Assembly (NCBI GenBank): GCA_963965975.1
Contig: OZ014413.1
Span: 3,730,001 to 3,794,000, forward strand
From: Xestospongia bergquistia
Taxonomy: Eukaryota > Porifera > Demospongiae > Haplosclerida > Petrosiidae
Reading direction: 5' to 3'
Length of the DNA stretch: 64,000 nt
Part shown: piece by piece, positions 38,640 through 49,269 of the stretch
How positions within the stretch are numbered: the first letter of the stretch is position 1
How the letters are laid out: each line of letters opens with the position of its first letter
Program-made: the position numbers and the translations under genes
The notes under the pieces: model-generated
What the model saw: only the letters and a program-made list of their open reading frames with translations
Told to the model about the DNA's origin: nothing
Databases searched by the model: none

Positions 38640-38854
38640 ATGATTATTTGTTGAAAGTAGACAGTATGTTAATTAGTAGTAATCTCAATCCTTTTCTTAC
38701 CTGTAAGCTGATCATCTAAACTGTGTTCTCCTGCATTATTACTTTAAAGTTCATTCCATAGTCTACTAGCTACACCACCCCTTTGTTCTTATAATACTTA
38801 TAAATTTATAGCAAAACTTAAAAAACATCATTGAATAAAGGAACAATATAGATT

Positions 38855-41030
38855 CTATTGAATCAAATTATTGTGTTCTTCCCGTTCTGTAGGATCAGCA
38901 AATGTAATTTCTGTTGAAGGTACTACATTTCTTCTATCAAGTAACCTGTAATAAGTGCTCATCTCATTATAAAAGACGTCATTATTATCTGCACTCTTCT
39001 CTACTTGTTGTAAAGCATTCATTTGATATTTCTTTATCACATTTCATCTAAAGAGAAGCAAATGATAGACATAAATACATTGTCATTTATAAAAAATATG
39101 TTAAGAAAAGTCTATGTACTATACTCTATTTGTGTTAAGAATAACTGTGGTTTGTGAAATCCAAAACACTCATGCCATCAACCTATCTTGGTTGTGGTAT
39201 CATAGTTGCTACGTTTTTTTATGAAACATAGTGAAGGCTTTGAGGATATTTGTTTCTGTCTTTTCTTAATCAAGCCTATATATTTTTACAAATAAAAGTA
39301 CTTTTAACTGTATAAGGTTAACAATTTTACAGAGTATAGTATTTAGTATGTAAGTGTAAGTACCTGGTGAGTAGTTGTAGAAATGTACATTAGATCAATT
39401 ATTGTTGTGGCTAAAACTATTGCAAATCACTTACATGTTTATTATTATCCACACACTTCTACAAACCAGTGCCACAAGTACTGGTATATAATAGAACACT
39501 GCTACGACTATGGCAAACATAGTCACAACTGTACTAGCACCATCACATTGAGAAGTACTGGAAGTAAACTCTGAAGTAGAGGTCAAAGTATCTTGTAACA
39601 GTGGGTTAGATAGTAACATGATCAGAATGATAAACTATGTCAATGTTGCCAGTTCTAACCAGTTAGTTATCAGTTGTTTATATGGAGTTAAATAACCATA
39701 TGTAGCAACAAGTACTACCGAATGTAGTAAAAGGATAATCTGTGTAGTAATGAGAATCATCAGTAATAATTATATCAAATGGTTGAAGCAACATTGTTAT
39801 TAGAATTTGAATAACAAATAGGACAAAGAGATATTTTAAATTTTACTCACTAACAATGAATATGCTATTGTTCTAAATGTCATGTACTACTTGAAATTAA
39901 CATGACTTACTGGACGATATGGTAAAGCTATGATCAAAACTAGTAAGAAAGATCTCCGAATTAACTCAATTCCACACCAAAATCCAAAGTTTTTCCTGAA
40001 AGGCTCCTTAAATGCTGAACTCATCTTCTTCATAAAGTAGTATTTCTATAAAACAAATTATGACCTTAACAGGGTTAGTGTCAATTACATGAGAATGATA
40101 ACAATTACAAGTACGATTACACAGTGATTATAATTACGATTATGATTATGATTACAGAGCCATGATTATGATTATGATTATGATTACTATTACAGATTAC
40201 AGTCTAGCAGTGACAGTATATATAGACTTTTTACATTTAGCTGCAAATATGCAAGTCTAATCAGTCTAATAACATCTTCTTTCATGCATTTATCCATAAA
40301 TTTACACCAGTAGATGCTAGCACAGGCAATATGTACTTGTTCCATGTACTACTTGCAAAGGCTACTGTAATCACTGCAGTCACTTGTGATTACTGCAAAT
40401 ACTTTGTCTGATTACAATTACGATTACTGATTATACTGTTTCTAGAAAGTTGATTACCATTGCGATTACACCAAAAAATGTAATTGATTGTAATCCATTA
40501 CGATTACGATTCTAATCGGCCCCAACCCTGGACTTAAACATGTTATTTATCATTTGGAGAAGGTATACCTTTGCTCTTTTCTTAACGTAAGTCATTGAGA
40601 TAAGAACTGGTATTAATAATATAGAGAGAAATAGAACAAAGACAGACAGTATTGAGAGCCAAAGGTGGCTGGTTGTTGTAACACATTCAGTCTCACCACT
40701 GAAGTACCATCGCTGTGTAAGAACAATAAAATAACACAGTACATTCAGTAACTCATATTCAATGATTAAATAGGTTCTAATATTTAAAGTTCCATGACTT
40801 ACTCTACTTGATTGGCTTCTGCCTTTTTGAGGTATAACTGAACAGTTTAAAACACTCAAACAAGTATAGATGATGTGTGAATAAGCTAATAAGATAACAG
40901 TCCATATTCCTTTAGTGTTAGAAGACAAATTGGAAAAACTTTGATACTGCTTCATAAAACATCTATAAAGAATGACACTAAATGTTTGGTTATCTTTCAA
41001 CAAACAAATTAATAAAGTCCAGTGGAAGAT
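38855..41030 (-). pseudogene. Receptor-like membrane protein, copy B (3' exons only, decayed)
   Basis: Second copy of the 3' end of the gene at 1163-5952. Exons on the minus strand: about 41030-40803 (KGIWTVILLAYSHIIYTC), 40712-40569 (RWYFSGETEC, then a long helix), 40045-39911, about 39850-39431 and 39047-38855 (tail ending EREEHNNLIQ). Upstream Cys-rich exons are absent because the duplication ends at 41510. Its lesions differ from copy A: a TAG between LATLT and FIILIMLL (about 39640), and a TGA in place of a glutamine codon at the start of the last exon. Each copy therefore decayed independently. Confidence 0.72.
40071..40529. mobile_element. GATTAC-rich inverted-repeat element, in copy B
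   Basis: Homologue of 2329-2786 at the same intron position. The left end reads AGGGTTAGTG (two changes from the other copy) and the right end CCCCAACCCT. The interior is a run of ATTACGATTATGATT-type hexamers. It shares the age of the duplication. Confidence 0.62.
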
Positions 41031-41519
41031 ACATTACTATCTACCACCCATATGCATGTGTCCATGTATGTTTACCTCAATATTATGGCTAATGGGACTA
41101 TTAGTATTATATTAAATAGTGGTATGAATTTGAAAAAATAAGACATTGAAGTACTCAGTGATTCTGATAAACAGAAATCATAAACAAAATAAAATTCCAG
41201 AGCATTTAATAAGTAATAGAGCTAGTGAAGAAAAGATAATATTAATTTTGTTATTATTAGCTAATAAAGGTTATGGATCGAGTTCAAAGATTCATTAATA
41301 ACAATAATAGCAAATTATGTTACTATTGCTGTGTACTGTGTAGTAGTGTAGAGTAGTCATTTTCTATTATTAGTATTCAATTAAATCAATAATATTGCTA
41401 TATATAATTAATTTACATATTTTCCAATAGTGATAAAAGAGGGTGGAAAATATAGACCAATCACTGGAACCATCTGTTAAATATAGGAAAACAAAAAAGA
41501 TGTAAAGGCTATCTCTCTA

Positions 41520-42154
41520 CAACTTCGTTACTTTTTAAATTGAGATTGCAAGCTCCCAAAAAATTTTTTTACTCTACTATAATACACTTTCCTTTACCAT
41601 TAGTAATTTTGATAAGACAGTCTGTAAATGATGGGTGATCTTTTGCATTTGACTGACACATAACAACGAATTCTTTTTTGCAATTCCGTTAAAGGGAAAG
41701 CAGAACTGCAAAAACTCTTTGAGATGCATCATCTTCCAAAAATTCCGATTTTATCTGTGTTATGATATTGTGACTTCAAGTCCTTTTTCTCGGTATCATC
41801 ACATTGGGGTAAATCATCTATATCTTTAAATTTAGGAATTGATCCAACTAGAATATGTGGTACGTTTTCCCATTTCATGTTCAATGGTGATGGAATCCCT
41901 GTCTGTAATGATGAAATTGTTTGTCTGATCTCGTCCTCCTATCCTTCTATTCCAGTGCCAATGCAGAATGCACTACAATGACCGTCTGATGCCTTTAGAA
42001 ATTCTGCTGGAGTAAATGCATCAACGAACCGAGTAAAAACATCTTCCTTTAGTTGTTCATCAGTGATATTCACATTGCCAAATATTTCACTCCACAGATT
42101 TTGGACTTTTCTTCTTTTAGAAATAGGAGCAGATTTATTAGGACCAGATGACAT
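41520..42154 (-). pseudogene. PD-(D/E)XK nuclease-like (crinkler-like) gene, copy 1
   Basis: Minus-strand relative of the better copy at 48425-49259. Starts MSSGPNKSAPISKRRKVQNL, where SKRRKV looks like a nuclear localisation signal, then EIFGNVNITDEQLKEDVFTR and FVDAFTPAEFLKASDGHC. A stop follows IEG at 41939. Beyond it the frame resumes with LVGSIPKFKDIDDLPQCDD and degrades further. The catalytic segment is shattered by stops, and the 3' end is cut at the junction with duplication copy B. Confidence 0.7.
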
Positions 42155-42530
42155 TGCAATGACTATAAAAGGAAAGTTATAACAAATACATGTAAAATCG
42201 GTAAGAATAACATCATTTCCTTATTGACACATTCATGGGTGCTCCTACATTAATCACAAGCCACACCTATCACCCAATTTTTAAAAGCTATGTATAACCC
42301 AACCAAAAAACACTGATAACTTAACTAGAAAAAAAAACTGAACCAGAGACGAGACAGTAAGCACTGGGTCTAACAGTAAGCAAGTCAAACTAAGGGATTT
42401 AATAAGAATAACACACACACAGATTGTTCATTATCATATCTCACAATTATGCAATCACAGAGACGAGACCACAAAAATGGCTATAGCTGGTCATGTGCAC
42501 TTAATTCTTAAAACTAATTGGAGTCACTGA
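42155..42530 (-). promoter_or_regulatory. Conserved upstream region of nuclease-like copy 1
   Basis: Similar, in inverted orientation, to 48060-48424 upstream of copy 4. Shared words include AAATTGGGTGATAGGTGTGG, TTATTCTTATTAAATCC and ATTTTACATGTATTTGTTAT. A TTTTATAG acceptor-like site a few bases before the ATG suggests a 5'-UTR intron. Similarity continues to the start of the satellite, so promoter and gene were copied together. Confidence 0.55.
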
Positions 42531-43689
42531 CTTCCAGTGGCAGACTCTACATGTGATTGATTTTAAGTGGTTTGAAACTGAACTGTCGAACTACTTCAAA
42601 CAACTACAATAACTATATTATTTGTATGTACGTACACATTACTTGTGATCAATATTAAGTGGTTCGAAAGTGTCGAACTACTTCAAACAATTAGAATAAC
42701 TATATTTAATGTATGCACACAATACAATAACTATATTAAATGCCTGTACACATTACATGTGATTCATTTTAAGTGGTTCGAAAGTTTTGAACTACTTCAA
42801 ACAATTAGAATAACTATTTTGAAAGTATGTACACATTACTTGTTAGTGTCAAGAAGGTACCGAAGGTTATGCACTTGATGGACGGACATGTAAGATGAGA
42901 ATTTTTAAAATGAATCACATGTAATGTTTTAGTTATGGTAATAGTTCGCGAAGTTGTTCCACACTTTCGAACCAATTAAAATGAATCACATGTAATGTGT
43001 ACATATGTTTAATATAGTTATTCCAATTATCAAGGCAGTTCAACACTTTCAAACCACTTAATATTAATCACAAGTAATGTGTACTATTTAATATAGCTAT
43101 TCTAATTGTTCTTTCAAACTATTTAAAATGAATCATGCAATGTTTAAATATAGTTATTGTAATTTGTACATGCATTTTTATTTGCCAACCACTTGTTTAC
43201 CAAGGTTTGTGTTTCATATGGTTACTTACAAGCTTGGGCGTGTTTCTTCGTTTTCTTTGTGGAGGTTTTGCAGGGGTTTGAGGATCACAAGAAGTTTTTC
43301 CCTCCTCCTCTTTCTGAAACAGTCTTAAATAAGTACTGTATATATAAAATAATAAATATTTTTATCACATCACTTCATTTTTTGCCCCACTCCTCTCTCA
43401 ACAAGCTCAATGCTGTTCTCTACTTGTTATTAATGTAATTGATAAATAATTATAAATAATAAATTAATAAATTAATCATTATTCTTGGTTTTCTGGTTCA
43501 CACTTACTCGCTATTATTGTAATCGTTCAAAAGTAGTTCAACACTTTCGAACCATTTAAAATTAATCACATGTAATGTGTACATACATTTAATATAATTA
43601 ATGTAATTGTTCGAAGTGGTTTGACACTTTCGAACCACTTAATATTAATCAGAAGTAATGTGTACATGGATTTAACATAGTTTTCAGTT
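42531..43689. repeat. ~83-bp palindromic satellite, mixed orientation
   Basis: The unit consists of AATATTAAGTGGTTCGAAAG, TGTCGAACTACTTCGAACAA, TTACAATAACTATATTAAAT and GTATGTACACATTACTTGTG. It runs forward at 42531-42840 and reversed from about 42900. GTTCGA-AAGTG-TCGAAC is a dyad inside each unit. A block with GCCAACCACTTGTTTACCAA (43190-43340) is shared with 44380 and, inverted, 46890. ORFs inside are repeat-derived. Confidence 0.85.
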
Positions 43690-44152
43690 GAATTGGTGAG
43701 TACAAATGTTACATCCTTTAGTTTCATATTTTCTATTACAATCTATGCTTGTCTCAAAACCTGGGCAACTTCTTCACCTTTTGCATTCAGATCGCAATTT
43801 ACAGAAAAAGTTTTTATTTCTACTATAATACACTCTCCTCCATCAGTAGTAGTAATTTCGATAAGATAGTCTGTGAATTTCGGGTGATCCTTTACACATG
43901 TCTCACATTTGACAAGGAATCCTTTTTTGTAAATCTGAAAAAGGGAAAGCAGAACTGTAAAAACTCTTTGAGATGCATCGCCTTCCGATACCTTCGATAC
44001 CATTTCATCTGTGGTATGGTATTGTGACTTCAAGTCCTCTTTCTCGGCATCATCACATTTGGGTAAATCATCTATATTTTTAAATTTAGGAATTGATCCA
44101 ACTAGAACACGTGATAGATCTTCCCATTTCATGATCGATGGTGATGGAATCC
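43690..44152 (-). pseudogene. PD-(D/E)XK nuclease-like gene, copy 2 (central part)
   Basis: Contains SIMKWEDLSRVLVGSIPKFK, then FTDYLIEI followed by CIIVEIKTFSV, giving the D...ExK pattern of a PD-(D/E)XK nuclease, and EEVAQVLRQA. A TAG follows VLRQA. Both ends pass straight into the 83-bp satellite: the N-terminal residues of the open frame (MYTLHVIHFKW) come from satellite, and so does the sequence after TNSTEN. The gene fragment was thus cut and embedded by satellite recombination. It retains the best catalytic motif after copy 4. Confidence 0.7.
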
Positions 44153-45954
44153 ACTTAAAATGAATCACATGTAATGTGTACATTCATTTAATATAGTTAT
44201 TCCAATTGTTCAAAGTAGTTTAACACTTTCGAACCACTTAAAATGAATCACATGTAATGTGTACATGGATTTAGTATAGTTATTGTAATTGTTTGAAATT
44301 GTTCGACTCTTTTGAACTATTTAAAATGAATCATGTAATGTTTAATTATAGTTATTGTAATGTGTACATGCATATTCATTTGCCAACCACTTGCTTACCA
44401 GATTTTTGTGTTTCATATGGTTACTTTTCATATGGTTACTTACAAGCTTTGGTGTGTTTGTTCACTTTCTTTGTGAAGGGTTTGCAGGGGTTTGAGGATC
44501 ACATAAAGTTTTTCCCTCCTCCTCTCCCTGAAGTCTTAAATAAGTACTGTATATCAGGTAATATTCATTGCCAGTTAATTTCCTTATGATAAATTTTGAC
44601 ATTAAAATATTTTCATACACATGTCATCCGTGTAATAGTAATGGCCATTGTTAAAAAATTTCAATTAAAATATTTTTGTACATGTGGCCCATGTACGAAA
44701 TTTTTTCAACAATGACAATTACCCAATATATGGTAATAAGGAATAAGTAAACACATTTAACATATAGTTGCTAACGTAGTTATTGTAATTGTTTGAAGTA
44801 TTTCAACACTTTTCAAATGAATCACATGTAATGTGTACATGGATTTAATATAGTTATTGTAATGTGTACATACATTAAATATAGTTATTCTACATTTAAT
44901 ATACTTCTTTTACTAGTTGGAAGCAGTTTGATGCATTCGAACAATTCAAAATAATCACAAGTAGTGAGTACGTACATTTAATATAGTTATTATATGAGTT
45001 TGAAGCAGTTCAACAACTACAAAACAATCACAAGTAGTGAATACATACATTTAATATAGTTTTTATACGAGTTTGAAACTGTTTGACACAATCAAACAAC
45101 TTCAAAATAATCACAAGTACTATATCAATTGTATGTACACATAACACTTGATTAATATTAAGCAGTTCGAAAGTGTCGAACTGCTTCGAACAATTACAAT
45201 AACTATATTAAATGTATATAAACATAATTTGTTTAAGTGGTTCAATAGTCTCGAACAACTTCGAACAATTACAATAAATACATGTCCACATCACTTGTGA
45301 TTAATATTAAGTGGTTCGAAAGTGTTGAACAACTTCAAACAATTACAATAACTGTCTTAAATGAATGTAAACATTACATGTGATTCATTTTAAACTGTCG
45401 AAAAAGTCAAACAACTTTAACAATTACCAAGTGATATTTAATATAGTTATTGTAACACATTTAATATAGTTATCATAATCAACTTCAAAATAATCACAAG
45501 TAATGAGTACATACATTTAATGTAGTTTTTATACAAGTTCAAAGATATATTTTAATGTAAATACAAACATTTAATATAATTGTTCGTAGTAGTTCGACAC
45601 TTTCGAACCACTTAATATTAAATTTAAATAGTTCGAAATTGTCAAACTACTTTGAACAATATCAATTAATATATTATATGCATGTACACATTACACTTTT
45701 CGCAATTACAAAAGCTATATTATATTTATGTACATAGTAAAATAACTATATTAAATGTGTGAACGCATTACTTATGGTTTCAAAGGTGTTGAACTGCTTT
45801 GAACTAGTATAATGACTATATTAAATGTATGTACTCATTACATTTGATTATTTTCAAGTGATTCAATCTAATTATACTAGTTTGAACTAAAAAAATCAAA
45901 ATAATACCGAAATTGTATATAATAAAGGAGCAGATAATTAAATTATGCTGTTAA
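44153..45954. repeat. ~83-bp satellite and associated 0.39-kb block
   Basis: Satellite units switch orientation several times (reverse to about 45120, forward to 45420, reverse, then forward again). The 44400-44790 block (TTCCCTCCTCCTC, GCCAGTTAATTTCC, ATTGTTAAAAAATTTC) recurs inverted at 46510-46900 and 51780-52060. Sequence at 45840-45954 is the conserved 3' flank of the nuclease-like gene (TATATAATAAAGGAGCAGAT). Confidence 0.82.
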
Positions 45955-46275
45955 ATTTTAAAAAAATAATTGGTGTACTTTTACAAGCACTTCTGGATCA
46001 GCTGCAATGCTAATTTGTCCATGCAAATTCTATTTTGTCTTTTTCTATGCCATTCCAAAAGACCAATCAACTGAATTGGTGCGTACAAATGTTATGTCAC
46101 TTAGTTTCATACCTTCTATTACAATCTGTGCTTGTCTCAAAACCTGGGCAACTTTGTCACTTTCTAAATACAGATTGCAATTTACAAAACAATTTTTTTC
46201 TTCTACTAAGATACACTCTTCTTCAGCAGTAAGATGCATCAGCTTCCAACAATTACGATACCATTTAACACATTG
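45955..46275 (-). pseudogene. PD-(D/E)XK nuclease-like gene, copy 3 (C-terminal part)
   Basis: Only the C-terminal third: ECILVEEKNCFVNCN (ExK element), then DKVAQVLRQAQIVIEGMKL, TNSVDWSFGMAKKDKIEFAW, and the tail up to TPIIF with internal stops. The aspartate-bearing strand upstream is lost. The downstream flank matches that of copy 4, except that copy 4 has the TTAA element inserted there. Confidence 0.65.
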
Positions 46276-47329
46276 ATAAAATACAGTATATATATGCATG
46301 ACAATCTTGCACGTAGCCATGGAACATGAATGATCGTAATGGTGAAGTGCTCATACACATTAAATTCATTTTAAGTGGTTCGAAAGTGTCAAACTACTTT
46401 GAACAATTAGAATAACTATATTTAATGTATGTACACATTACAAAAACTATATTAAATTCATGTACACATTACATGTGATTCATTTTAAAAGTGTCGAAAT
46501 ACTTTGAACAATTACAATAACTATATTAGCAACTATGTTAAATGTGTTCACTTATACCTTATTACCATAATTATATTGGGTAAATTTCCTTGTTACAAAA
46601 AATTTTGTACACAGTACAAAAATATTTGAATTAAAAATTTTTTAACAATGGGTGTTACTATTACACGGATGCCACACGTATGAAAATATTTTAACGTGAA
46701 AATTTATCATAAGGAAATTAACTGGCAATGAAAATTACCCGATATACAGTACTTATTTAAGTCTGTTTCAGGGAGAAGAGGAGGGAAAAAGTTCATGTGA
46801 TCCACAAACCCCTGCAAACCTTCACGAAGAAAATGAAAAAATACGCCCAAGCTTTTAAGTAACCATATGAAACACAAAACCTTGGTAAACAAGTGGTTGG
46901 CAAATTAAAATGCATGTACATATTACAATAACTATATTTAAACATTACGTGATTCATTTTAAATAGTTCGAAAGAGTCGAACAATTTCAAACAATTATAA
47001 TAACTATATTAAATCCATGTACACACTACATGTGATTCATTTAAGTGGTTCAAAAGTGTCAAACTATATTAAATGTACACATTACTTGTGATTAATATTA
47101 AGTGGTTCGAAAGTGTTGAACTACTTTGAACAATTGCAATAACTATATTAAATGCATGTACACATTATATGTGATTAATTTTAGTGGTTCGAAAGTGTCG
47201 AACAACTTCAAACAATTACAATAACTACAACATTACATGTGATTTATTTTTAAAATTCTCATCTTGCATGTATTTGTCCATTGATCAAGTACATAACCTT
47301 CGATACAAAATGGGTCCATATAATATTTT
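46276..47329. repeat. Satellite plus 0.39-kb block, mostly forward
   Basis: Forward 83-bp units at 46340-46540 and 46890-47240, with the inverted copy of the 44400-44790 block between them. The stretch ATTCTCATCTTGCATGTATT (about 47256) matches, inverted, 42860-42905, so the satellite field has large inverted-repeat arms. Confidence 0.82.
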
Positions 47330-47698
47330 TTGGATGGAATTATTTTTCATGAAGAAATTCTAACTTTGTTCTTAATGGTTGCATCCTTTCGATTTACTCA
47401 AAGTATACCTTATGAAGACAAGTGTCCAGTTATAATAGAAGATATTAAAGAAAAAGTTGTTGTTGTAGTCGAGTACGTTGAACAATTGAAAATGATTGTG
47501 CAAAAGAGAGATGAGGTAAATGAAGAATTCAAAGAGGTAATACAGAAGAAAGATGAGGAATTCAAAGAGGTAATACAGAAGAAAGATGAGTTAATACAGA
47601 AGAAAGATGTGGAATTCAAAGAGGCAATACAGGAATTGAAGAAGGCATTGGAGGAAAAAAGAAACCCTGAACCTGATTTTGACTTTAAATATATATAA
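47330..47698 (+). CDS. Small coiled-coil protein with in-frame repeats
   Basis: An open frame of 122 codons with no recognised family. From about residue 45 it is a charged heptad-like coil built from a repeated unit, EFKEVIQKKDE, twice in tandem, then LIQKKDV, then EFKEAIQELKKALEEKRN. The N-terminal 30 residues are hydrophobic (LTLFLMVASFRF) and may be untranslated: an alternative Met at about 47372 gives a shorter protein. Composition differs from the surrounding satellite, and the repeat keeps frame, which favours real coding. No promoter or splice sites were identified. The nearest downstream gene is nuclease-like copy 4, also on the plus strand. Confidence 0.5.
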   Translation: MDGIIFHEEILTLFLMVASFRFTQSIPYEDKCPVIIEDIKEKVVVVVEYVEQLKMIVQKRDEVNEEFKEVIQKKDEEFKEVIQKKDELIQKKDVEFKEAIQELKKALEEKRNPEPDFDFKYI

Positions 47699-48059
47699 AT
47701 ATGTTGTGTTTACATTTAAAAAATTAATATATAAAATATTATCATATCAATATTTTGAAACATGTTTGTAATAGTTGTTGAGTATATACATTTTATCAGA
47801 GGTTCAAAGTGGTTTGACTGATTCAAGCCATTAGAAATCAATCACTTGTATTGAGTGCATACTTTTAAATTGGTTTTGCAGAAGTTCGAGGTGGTTCAAC
47901 TTGTTCCAACTATTACAAATCAATCATTTGTATTTAGTGTATATACATTTAATGTAATATCTATTGAATTTATACATTGGATTTTGTATTTACAGAAGTT
48001 GTCTTTTTATTAAATGAAAGTCATTAGTTCAACCACCATACATTTAAGTGGTTCAATTG
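47699..48059. repeat. Diverged satellite copies
   Basis: Degenerate reverse-orientation units (GTGGTTCAACTTGTTCCAAC) at about 47790-47960, older than those elsewhere. Otherwise AT-rich with no gene. Confidence 0.5.
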
Positions 48060-48424
48060 TTCAATGAAGTCTCCAAGAGAGGCATGAAAGCATGTGACCA
48101 GCTAGAGCCATTTTTGTGGTGTTGTCTCTGTTCGTGCGTAATTGTTAGTTATGATAACGAAAATTAATGTGTTATTCTTATTAAATCCTTAGTTTGACTT
48201 GCATACTGTTACACCCCTTTCAGTGCTCACTGTCTCGTCTCTAGTTCGGTTGTTGTAGGTGAGTTTTTAGTGTGTTTTTTTTGTTGGGTTGTGCATAAAA
48301 ATTGGGTGATAGGTGTGGCTTGTGATCAATGTAAGAACACCCGTGAATTTGTCAATAAGCAAATGATGTTATTCTTACTGATTTTACATGTATTTGTTAT
48401 AACTTTCTTTTTATAGTCATTGCA
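48060..48424 (+). promoter_or_regulatory. Conserved upstream region of nuclease-like copy 4
   Basis: Inverted homologue of 42155-42530. Shared blocks include AGCCATTTTTGTGGT, CACTGTCTCGTCTCT, AAATTGGGTGATAGGTGTGG and ATTTTACATGTATTTGTTAT, and end at the TTTTATAG acceptor-like site before TCATTGCA-ATG. A donor-like GTAGGTGAGT at 48255-48265 could begin a 5'-UTR intron. Confidence 0.55.
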
Positions 48425-49259
48425 ATGCTGTCTGCTCCTAGTGAAACTGCTCCTAGTTCTAAAAGAAGAAAAGTCCAAAATCTGTGGAGTAAAATATTTG
48501 ACAATGTGAATATCACTGATGAACAACTAAAGGAAGATTTTGTTACTCGGTTCACTAATTCATTTACTCCAGCAGAATTTCTAAAGGCATTAGACAATCT
48601 TTGTAAGACATTCTGCATTGGCTGTAGAATAGAAGGATGGGAGGATGAGAACAGACAAACAATTTCATCATTACAGACAGGGATTCCATCACCATCGAAT
48701 ATGAAATGGGAAGATCAATCATGTGTTCTAGTTGGATCAATTCCTAAATTTAAAAATATAGACAATTTACCCCATGTGATGATACTGAGAAAGAGGACTT
48801 GAAGTCACAATACCATAGGGTAGAAAAAAATGATATTTCACCCGCACTCGTCGGAAGGCGATATATGTCACAAAGTTTTTGTACTTCTGTTTGCCCTTTT
48901 TCTGAATTGCAAAAAAGAATTCTTTGTTTGGACTGATTTAAAAGATCGTCCTACTTTTACCGACGTTCTTATCAAAATTACTGATGGTGAAGAAAAGTGT
49001 ATTATAGTAGAAGTAAAAAATGTTTTGGTAGCTTGCGATCTGAATATACAATGTAATGAAGTTGCCCAGGTTTTGAGACAAGCACAGATTATAATACAAG
49101 ATATGAATCTAAATGACGTAACATTTGTACTCACCAATTCAACCGATTGGTCTTTTGGAATGGCAAAAAAAGGGAGACAAAATAGAAGTTGCATGGACAA
49201 CTCATCTTAACATTTCAGCTGATCCAGAAGCGCTCGTAAAAGTATACCAATTATTTTAA
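48425..49259 (+). pseudogene. PD-(D/E)XK nuclease-like (crinkler-like) gene, copy 4, nearly complete
   Basis: The fullest copy. ATG at 48425; basic SKRRKV near residue 12 looks like a nuclear localisation signal; then NVNITDEQLKEDFVTRFTN and LVGSIPKFKNIDNLP. The C-terminal half has RPTFTDVLIKI (D at 48962-48964), CIIVEVKNVLV (E at 49010-49012, then VK) and EVAQVLRQAQ, matching the D-(E)xK plus downstream Gln pattern of PD-(D/E)XK nucleases as found in crinkler effectors. The natural stop is TAA just after VYQLF. Two single-base frameshifts break it: one near 48775 (LPHV, where other copies read LP-CDD) and one in the A/G run near 49170. Either could be a sequencing error. Function is inferred from motif only. 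Confidence 0.72.
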
Positions 49260-49269
49260 ATAATTTTAA

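Larger units (their letters stand above)
35504..38644 (+). mobile_element. Gypsy-1: Ty3/Gypsy LTR retrotransposon, internally deleted
   Basis: Two LTRs, a primer-binding-like site, gag/pol remains and a polypurine tract, bounded by the 5-bp target duplication ATGAT (35504-35508 and 38640-38644). The internal region is only about 2.7 kb because two parts are missing: gag runs directly into RT with no zinc knuckle or protease, and RNase H runs directly into integrase. Several stops and frameshifts lie in pol. It is not autonomous. The empty site is preserved in duplication copy A. Confidence 0.93.
35197..41510. repeat. Segmental duplication, copy B (contains Gypsy-1)
   Basis: Homologous to 568-3735 in direct orientation. 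Its left edge replaces the N-terminal coding part of the POT transporter. Its right edge abuts a nuclease-like gene fragment at about 41510. It is interrupted by the 3.1-kb Gypsy-1 element. Copy A retains the empty insertion site near 930 (GACATGATTATTTG). Confidence 0.88.

Noticed and set aside
42645..42878. Satellite ORFs here and at 51413-51601, 52467-52652 and 52538-52858
   Set aside because: Their residues (for example KWFESVELLQTIRITIFNVC) are direct translations of the 83-bp repeat and recur at many sites.
47410..47619. Minus-strand Ser/Cys/Phe-rich ORF opposite the coiled-coil gene
   Set aside because: It is the antisense shadow of the repeated EFKEVIQKKDE codons.
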